A stretch of DNA of 11,144 bases from Chitinophagaceae bacterium (GTDB taxonomy: Bacteria; Bacteroidota; Bacteroidia; Chitinophagales; Chitinophagaceae), in assembly GCA_947461645.1 (NCBI GenBank), contig CANHMN010000034.1:1-11144 (forward strand). Direction: 5' to 3'. Position 1 is the first letter of the stretch. Every line of letters begins with the position of its first letter. Positions 6,621-11,144 of the stretch are shown piece after piece. A program made the translations under genes and the position numbers. Under the pieces are notes generated by a model, which worked only from the letters and a program-made list of their open reading frames with translations, made no database searches and was not told the origin of the DNA.

Positions 6621-9600
6621 CTGAAAAGGGCTCTAAAAATAACGTCGGTATTCCTATCAATTTTACTGGTGCTCCTGCTATCAGCCTACCTCCTTTTACA
6701 TCTTTCTTCAGTACAAACATGGTTAGTTCAAAAAGCATGTAAGTCTTTATCCGAAGACTTGAACACTTCGGTTACCATCGGTAAAGTTGACCTTAGTTTT
6801 TTCGACAAATTAAAGTGCGAAGAAATTTGCATTCTCGATCAAAACAAAGACACTGTTCTGAAGGTAGGAACTGCTGAAATTGAAATGAACGATTGGTTCT
6901 TTCTAAAAAACAAACTTACACTTGAAAGTGTTAAAGCAAAAGATTTATTGTTGAGATTAAAAAGAACTGATGAAAAATGGAATTATACTTTTCTGGAAGA
7001 TTATTTTTCCAAACCTTCAAGTCCCCCAAAAAAAAGCAAGAGCAATTTCAAATTTGAATTGCAAAAAATTAATTTAGAAAGTTTTCGTTTTGATATGATT
7101 GATGGCTGGAGAGGTGAAGACATGATATTTTCATTTGACCATTTCATATCTGAAATAAAGCGTTTTGATACCGACAACAAATGGATTGATTTTCTTCAAA
7201 CAGATTTGAATAATCCTTCTTTCAGCAGAAAAGATTATACAGGGCTTCGAAAAAAAAATGGCTTCAAGACAAAGCCTAAAATACAAACCAATGAAAACAA
7301 ACTTTCAGATGCAAATGAGTGGAGGATAACCTCTACCTTGCTCAACATAAAGAAAGGTACTTTTCAAAACGATCTGGAAACAGAAAGGCCTGCTTTCACC
7401 GACCAATTTGACGGCTTCCATTTTCGTTTCAATGACATCAATGCAAGTATGAGAAACCTTTCTCTGCTAAAAGACACTTTGACTGCAACCCTTTCACTGG
7501 CTACCAAAGAACAATGCGGATTTGAGGTTAAAAAATTAGAAGCGGAATATAAATTCACGCCGCAAAAGATGGAATTCCGAAACCTGACATTGGAAACTCC
7601 CCAGAGCCATCTCAGTAATTATTTTTCCATGAATTTTGATTCGTTTAATGACGATATGAGTGAGTTTGTTGACAGCGTTGTAATGAAAGGACATTTTGTT
7701 TCCAGCTTGATACACAGTGATGACATAGCCTTTTTCGCACCTGAGCTCAAGTCTTTAAATAAGTCATTCAAACTAAGCGCTGATGCAAATGGAACGGTAG
7801 AATCTTTGCAAGTGAATGATCTGTCCCTTAAAAGCATGTATTCAGAAATTAATGGGGAACTTCATTTATGGAAAATGACGAATGTAGATAGTCTGTCTTT
7901 TCAATTAACCAGCAATCAGTCGCGTTGTGATCTTCAGGATTTGAATTCTTTCTTCCCGGCAATTAAAAAAACAAAACAACCTGATTTGATGCGTTTACAA
8001 CACATCACTTTTACCGGAAACACGAAAGGCAATATTAGAGACATTTCCATTGATGGCACATTGAACAATGCTCTAGGAAAAATCGAAACCAAAACAAATT
8101 TGAAATTCCCTAAAATTGGGCCACCAGTTTACAAAGGAATACTCTCGGCTCAAAAATTCAAGCTGGGGTCTTTTCTAAATGAACCAATGATGGGAAGTGT
8201 TTCTCTGGTTGGTAAAATAGACGGATCCGGGTTTAGTGCTAAAGAATTTCTTACCCGTTTCGAAGGTTATATTAGTGAGTTGGAATTTAACAACTATGGT
8301 TACACCAACATAAACATCATTGGACAGTTTGATAAAAGCAAATTCACAGGGCACCTTGATGTTAACGACCCTAACCTTAAGCTTGAATATCTTGATGGAA
8401 GCATGACATTCCTTAGAGACAGCATCAAGTTGAAGATGAAGGCTGAATTAAAGCAAGGTGATTTCAAAAAGTTGTATTGGACCAATAAAGAATTCATGGC
8501 ATCAGGAAAATTAGACCTGGATTTTTCCGGAAACGATATTGATCATTTTTTGGGTAAAGCAGGAATCTACGATGGAGCATTTATTTCCAATGGAAAAAAA
8601 ATGGGCTTTGATTCCATGATCCTAACCTCCAAATTTGAAAACAACCTTAAACAGCTAGCCCTTCACTCTAATCAAATAGATGCTGACCTCACCGGCGATT
8701 TTAAATTACTCGAACTGCCTTCGGCATTCAGGTTTTTTCTTAGCCGTTATTTCCCAAAATACATCAACCAAAATACCGGCAAACTATCCGGGCAACATTT
8801 CGATTTTAATGTAAAAACCTATCAAATAGAGGATTACCTTAAAATCATAGATTCGAAAATTTTGGGAGGAAACAATTCAAGCATCAGCGGCACCATCAAC
8901 ATAGACAGCAATAGCATGCATGTTTCCGGTAAATTCCCACTGATAGGCTATGACAATTATATTTTTAAAGATATCAATATCGCTGAGGACGGAGACATGG
9001 ACTCTCTTCAAACCGAACTTACAGCAGGAAACATAGCTGTCTCCAAAAGCATCAATTTCCCTTATACTCATTTGAAGGTGAAATCTGCGAACGATGTTTC
9101 AGAAATCAAGCTTCAAACCAGTGCTAGCGAAACCTTAAACGAAGCTGAGCTGAATGCGCAGATCACTACTTTGCAAGATGGCATAAAGCTGCATTTTAAT
9201 CCCTCTACCTTTATCGTTAATGAAAAGAAATGGATGCTTGATAAGGACGGCGAATTAACCTTGAGAAAACGATTTATTGACGCCAATGATATCAGGTTTC
9301 ATCAAGAAAATCAAAGCCTGGTATTATTTTCTGAAATGGACGACGAAAGAGATCAACAGAAATTAATCATTAATGTAACCAATTTTAACCTTGGCGATTT
9401 TATTCCTTTCGCATTTAAAAACCCTGAAATTGAGGGTACATTAACAGGTTTGCTTGCCATATCAGATCCTTTGGGAAAATCTGTTGTTTCTTTCCTGGGC
9501 AAAGTAGACAGCCTTTCCATTGAAAAACAAAAAATCGGATCTATTACCTTATCAACTCAACTTAACCTTCCTAAAGAAGAGCTAACTTTTCAAACTCAAA

Positions 9601-11144
9601 ACATTGACAGCATCAATGTATTTTCTGCTGATGGATTTTTTCGATACAGGGACTCTGCAGACTATATAAAGGCAAACCTCATCGGACAAAAAATTCAACT
9701 TTCTATATTAGAGCCCTATCTTAATGATTTGTTTGATCAATTTAAGGGAACAGCAACTGCATCGCTTGAAATTTCAGGAAATCTGAAGCACCAAGTACTT
9801 ACAGGAGTGATAGACATAGATACTGCGGCTCTAAAACTTGAAGTAACTCAATGTAAATACCTACTCAAAAACCAGAAAGTTTTTTTCAATGAAGATGCTA
9901 TCGAGTTACCCTATCTTCAACTCAAGGATACCCTTAACAATACAGCCACACTTAATGGTAAAATCAGTCATGATTTCTTCAATTCTTTCCAGTTTGAAAA
10001 CATTAAATTGGAAAGCGGAAAAATCGCGTTGCTTAATACCAGTAAAGTAAACAATAGCGAATGCTACGGAAGAATCATAGGAAAAGCAACCGTTGCCATA
10101 AATGGTAATGATGAAAATGTGGTAATAGATATAACGGGCGAGCCGAGCAATTTTGATTCGAGTCATTTGTATATCAATACATCATCAGAAAGCAAGGAAA
10201 GCAACAAAACAGATTACATAGACTTTGTTCAGTACGGAAGTTATGGGTTCAAAAGCAATAGCAACAACAACAACAGTGTGTTGGTTAATTTAAATATTAA
10301 AGCAAATCCGTCCTGCAAAGTAGACGTGATACTTGATGAAGAAACGGGTGATATCATTCGCGGTCAAGGTGAAGGATCCATCAATCTTAAGATTGGCAAT
10401 GTAGAGCCTCTATCCATCAGAGGAACTTATAAACTTACAAAGGGAGAATACAATTTCAATTTTCAAACCTTTCTTCAAAAACCCTTTACACTGAACAGTG
10501 GTAGCATCACTTGGAACGGAGATCCCTACAAAGCCAATATAGATGTGTATGCAGAATACCTGGCTAAAAACGTGGACATCAGCAGCCTTTCTTCAACAGG
10601 TGGATTCAAGCAAAAAGAAGACATCATAATCATTTCTCACCTTACTGGAATTCTTCAGAATCCAAATGTGAGTTTCTCCCTTTTACTGCCTGAAAGAAGT
10701 GATGCCAAAAGAGATGACATTATTGTAAAGCGACTCGCCGATTTCAAAAATGATGAAAACGAAATGAATAAGCAAGTGGCAAGTCTTTTGCTTTTCAATA
10801 CCTTCATCATTGGCAATCAAAACTTCCTTACGCAAGGCAATGCAAGTACATTAATAACCAATACCATCGGTGGAGTGGTAAGCAGTTTGCTTACCAATAT
10901 GCTGAACAAAGAGCTGGAAAAAGCAACCAAAGGACTTGTTTCATCATACATCGACATCAATCCCACACTGGATTTACAGAAAAGCGCCTCGCAACTACAA
11001 GCCAATGTAAGAGCAGGACTTAAAATTTTATTGAGCAACAAAGTAGTAGCATTGGTAGGGGGTAATTTTGATTACAACAACCCTACTTACGCACAGCAAC
11101 TGGAAAGAAGAGGATTACTTACACCCGATATCAACGTGGAATGG
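6621..11144 (+). CDS. tamB: Translocation and assembly module protein TamB (DUF490), 3' truncated by window edge; non-ATG start
   Basis: The frame is open from just after TAA 6618-6620 to the end of the window, giving 1508 codons with no stop. TamB is an inner-membrane-anchored protein whose long beta-rich periplasmic body spans to the outer membrane and works with a BamA-like partner (TamA, or the lipoprotein TamL in Bacteroidota) in outer-membrane protein or lipid transport. Seen here: a basic start (K-R-A-L-K), a signal-anchor helix at about residues 8-27, then over 1200 residues of amphipathic beta-strand repeats. The C-terminal DUF490 domain starts near 1230, with 'GEYNFNF' at 1275-1281 and 'ITWNGDPYKANIDVYAEY' at 1296-1313, and helices from about 1385. 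The frame breaks off at 'LTPDINVEW', probably a few dozen to a hundred or so residues short. The usual initiator would fall on CTG 6621; the only standard alternative near the N-terminus, GTG 6669, removes the basic residues and half the anchor. Neither has a Shine-Dalgarno site. The family call is firm, the start is not. Confidence 0.85.
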   Translation, partial: MKRALKITSVFLSILLVLLLSAYLLLHLSSVQTWLVQKACKSLSEDLNTSVTIGKVDLSFFDKLKCEEICILDQNKDTVLKVGTAEIEMNDWFFLKNKLTLESVKAKDLLLRLKRTDEKWNYTFLEDYFSKPSSPPKKSKSNFKFELQKINLESFRFDMIDGWRGEDMIFSFDHFISEIKRFDTDNKWIDFLQTDLNNPSFSRKDYTGLRKKNGFKTKPKIQTNENKLSDANEWRITSTLLNIKKGTFQNDLETERPAFTDQFDGFHFRFNDINASMRNLSLLKDTLTATLSLATKEQCGFEVKKLEAEYKFTPQKMEFRNLTLETPQSHLSNYFSMNFDSFNDDMSEFVDSVVMKGHFVSSLIHSDDIAFFAPELKSLNKSFKLSADANGTVESLQVNDLSLKSMYSEINGELHLWKMTNVDSLSFQLTSNQSRCDLQDLNSFFPAIKKTKQPDLMRLQHITFTGNTKGNIRDISIDGTLNNALGKIETKTNLKFPKIGPPVYKGILSAQKFKLGSFLNEPMMGSVSLVGKIDGSGFSAKEFLTRFEGYISELEFNNYGYTNINIIGQFDKSKFTGHLDVNDPNLKLEYLDGSMTFLRDSIKLKMKAELKQGDFKKLYWTNKEFMASGKLDLDFSGNDIDHFLGKAGIYDGAFISNGKKMGFDSMILTSKFENNLKQLALHSNQIDADLTGDFKLLELPSAFRFFLSRYFPKYINQNTGKLSGQHFDFNVKTYQIEDYLKIIDSKILGGNNSSISGTINIDSNSMHVSGKFPLIGYDNYIFKDINIAEDGDMDSLQTELTAGNIAVSKSINFPYTHLKVKSANDVSEIKLQTSASETLNEAELNAQITTLQDGIKLHFNPSTFIVNEKKWMLDKDGELTLRKRFIDANDIRFHQENQSLVLFSEMDDERDQQKLIINVTNFNLGDFIPFAFKNPEIEGTLTGLLAISDPLGKSVVSFLGKVDSLSIEKQKIGSITLSTQLNLPKEELTFQTQNIDSINVFSADGFFRYRDSADYIKANLIGQKIQLSILEPYLNDLFDQFKGTATASLEISGNLKHQVLTGVIDIDTAALKLEVTQCKYLLKNQKVFFNEDAIELPYLQLKDTLNNTATLNGKISHDFFNSFQFENIKLESGKIALLNTSKVNNSECYGRIIGKATVAINGNDENVVIDITGEPSNFDSSHLYINTSSESKESNKTDYIDFVQYGSYGFKSNSNNNNSVLVNLNIKANPSCKVDVILDEETGDIIRGQGEGSINLKIGNVEPLSIRGTYKLTKGEYNFNFQTFLQKPFTLNSGSITWNGDPYKANIDVYAEYLAKNVDISSLSSTGGFKQKEDIIIISHLTGILQNPNVSFSLLLPERSDAKRDDIIVKRLADFKNDENEMNKQVASLLLFNTFIIGNQNFLTQGNASTLITNTIGGVVSSLLTNMLNKELEKATKGLVSSYIDINPTLDLQKSASQLQANVRAGLKILLSNKVVALVGGNFDYNNPTYAQQLERRGLLTPDINVEW

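Noticed and set aside
10249..10278. AGC/AAC codon repeat in the tamB-like gene, considered as a microsatellite or phase-variation tract
   Set aside because: Only about eight Ser/Asn codons with triplet periodicity; length change would keep the frame, and Asn/Ser-rich loops are ordinary in TamB proteins.

Overview
The window looks like chromosomal DNA of a Bacteroidota bacterium, probably of the Chitinophagia/Sphingobacteriia/Cytophagia type. The evidence is low G+C, weak or absent Shine-Dalgarno sites, signal peptides ending in S-Q or A-Q, a TamB of the Bacteroidota style, and an ECF sigma C-terminus with the 'KTQKYKC' signature common in this phylum. No mobile element, CRISPR array, rRNA or tRNA was seen.

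Layout. (1) Positions 1-1219, plus strand: the last 28 codons of a probable ECF sigma factor. Two bases later comes a 375-residue membrane protein that joins a cytoplasmic anti-sigma-like N-terminus, one transmembrane helix, a short charged stalk and a trypsin-fold serine protease domain. A strong intrinsic terminator follows at 1251-1282. (2) Positions 1310-6302, minus strand: a two-gene operon. The promoter-proximal gene encodes a secreted M14 zinc carboxypeptidase (831 aa). The second, 37 bp downstream, encodes a secreted PIG-L/LmbE-type zinc deacetylase (819 aa from its ATG). Each ends in a glutamine-amidotransferase-like (GATase1/ThuA-like) Rossmann domain. (3) Positions 6303-6620: a 318-bp AT-rich divergent intergenic region with a perfect 9-bp inverted repeat, a second hairpin and a candidate Bacteroidota-type promoter. 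(4) Positions 6621-11144, plus strand: a long reading frame, open at the window edge, for a TamB/DUF490 translocation and assembly protein. It has no ATG, GTG or TTG at the expected position; a CTG sits exactly where the usual 'M-K-K/R' start should be.

How the genes fit together: all are cell-envelope functions. The first pair looks like a sigma factor with a membrane partner that carries its own extracytoplasmic protease, a possible single-chain signalling design. The zinc-hydrolase pair is probably a periplasmic or exported degradation module for amide-linked glycoconjugates or peptides (substrate unknown). TamB links inner and outer membranes and supports outer-membrane biogenesis. The most interesting observations are the sigma/anti-sigma-protease pair and the non-canonical TamB start.
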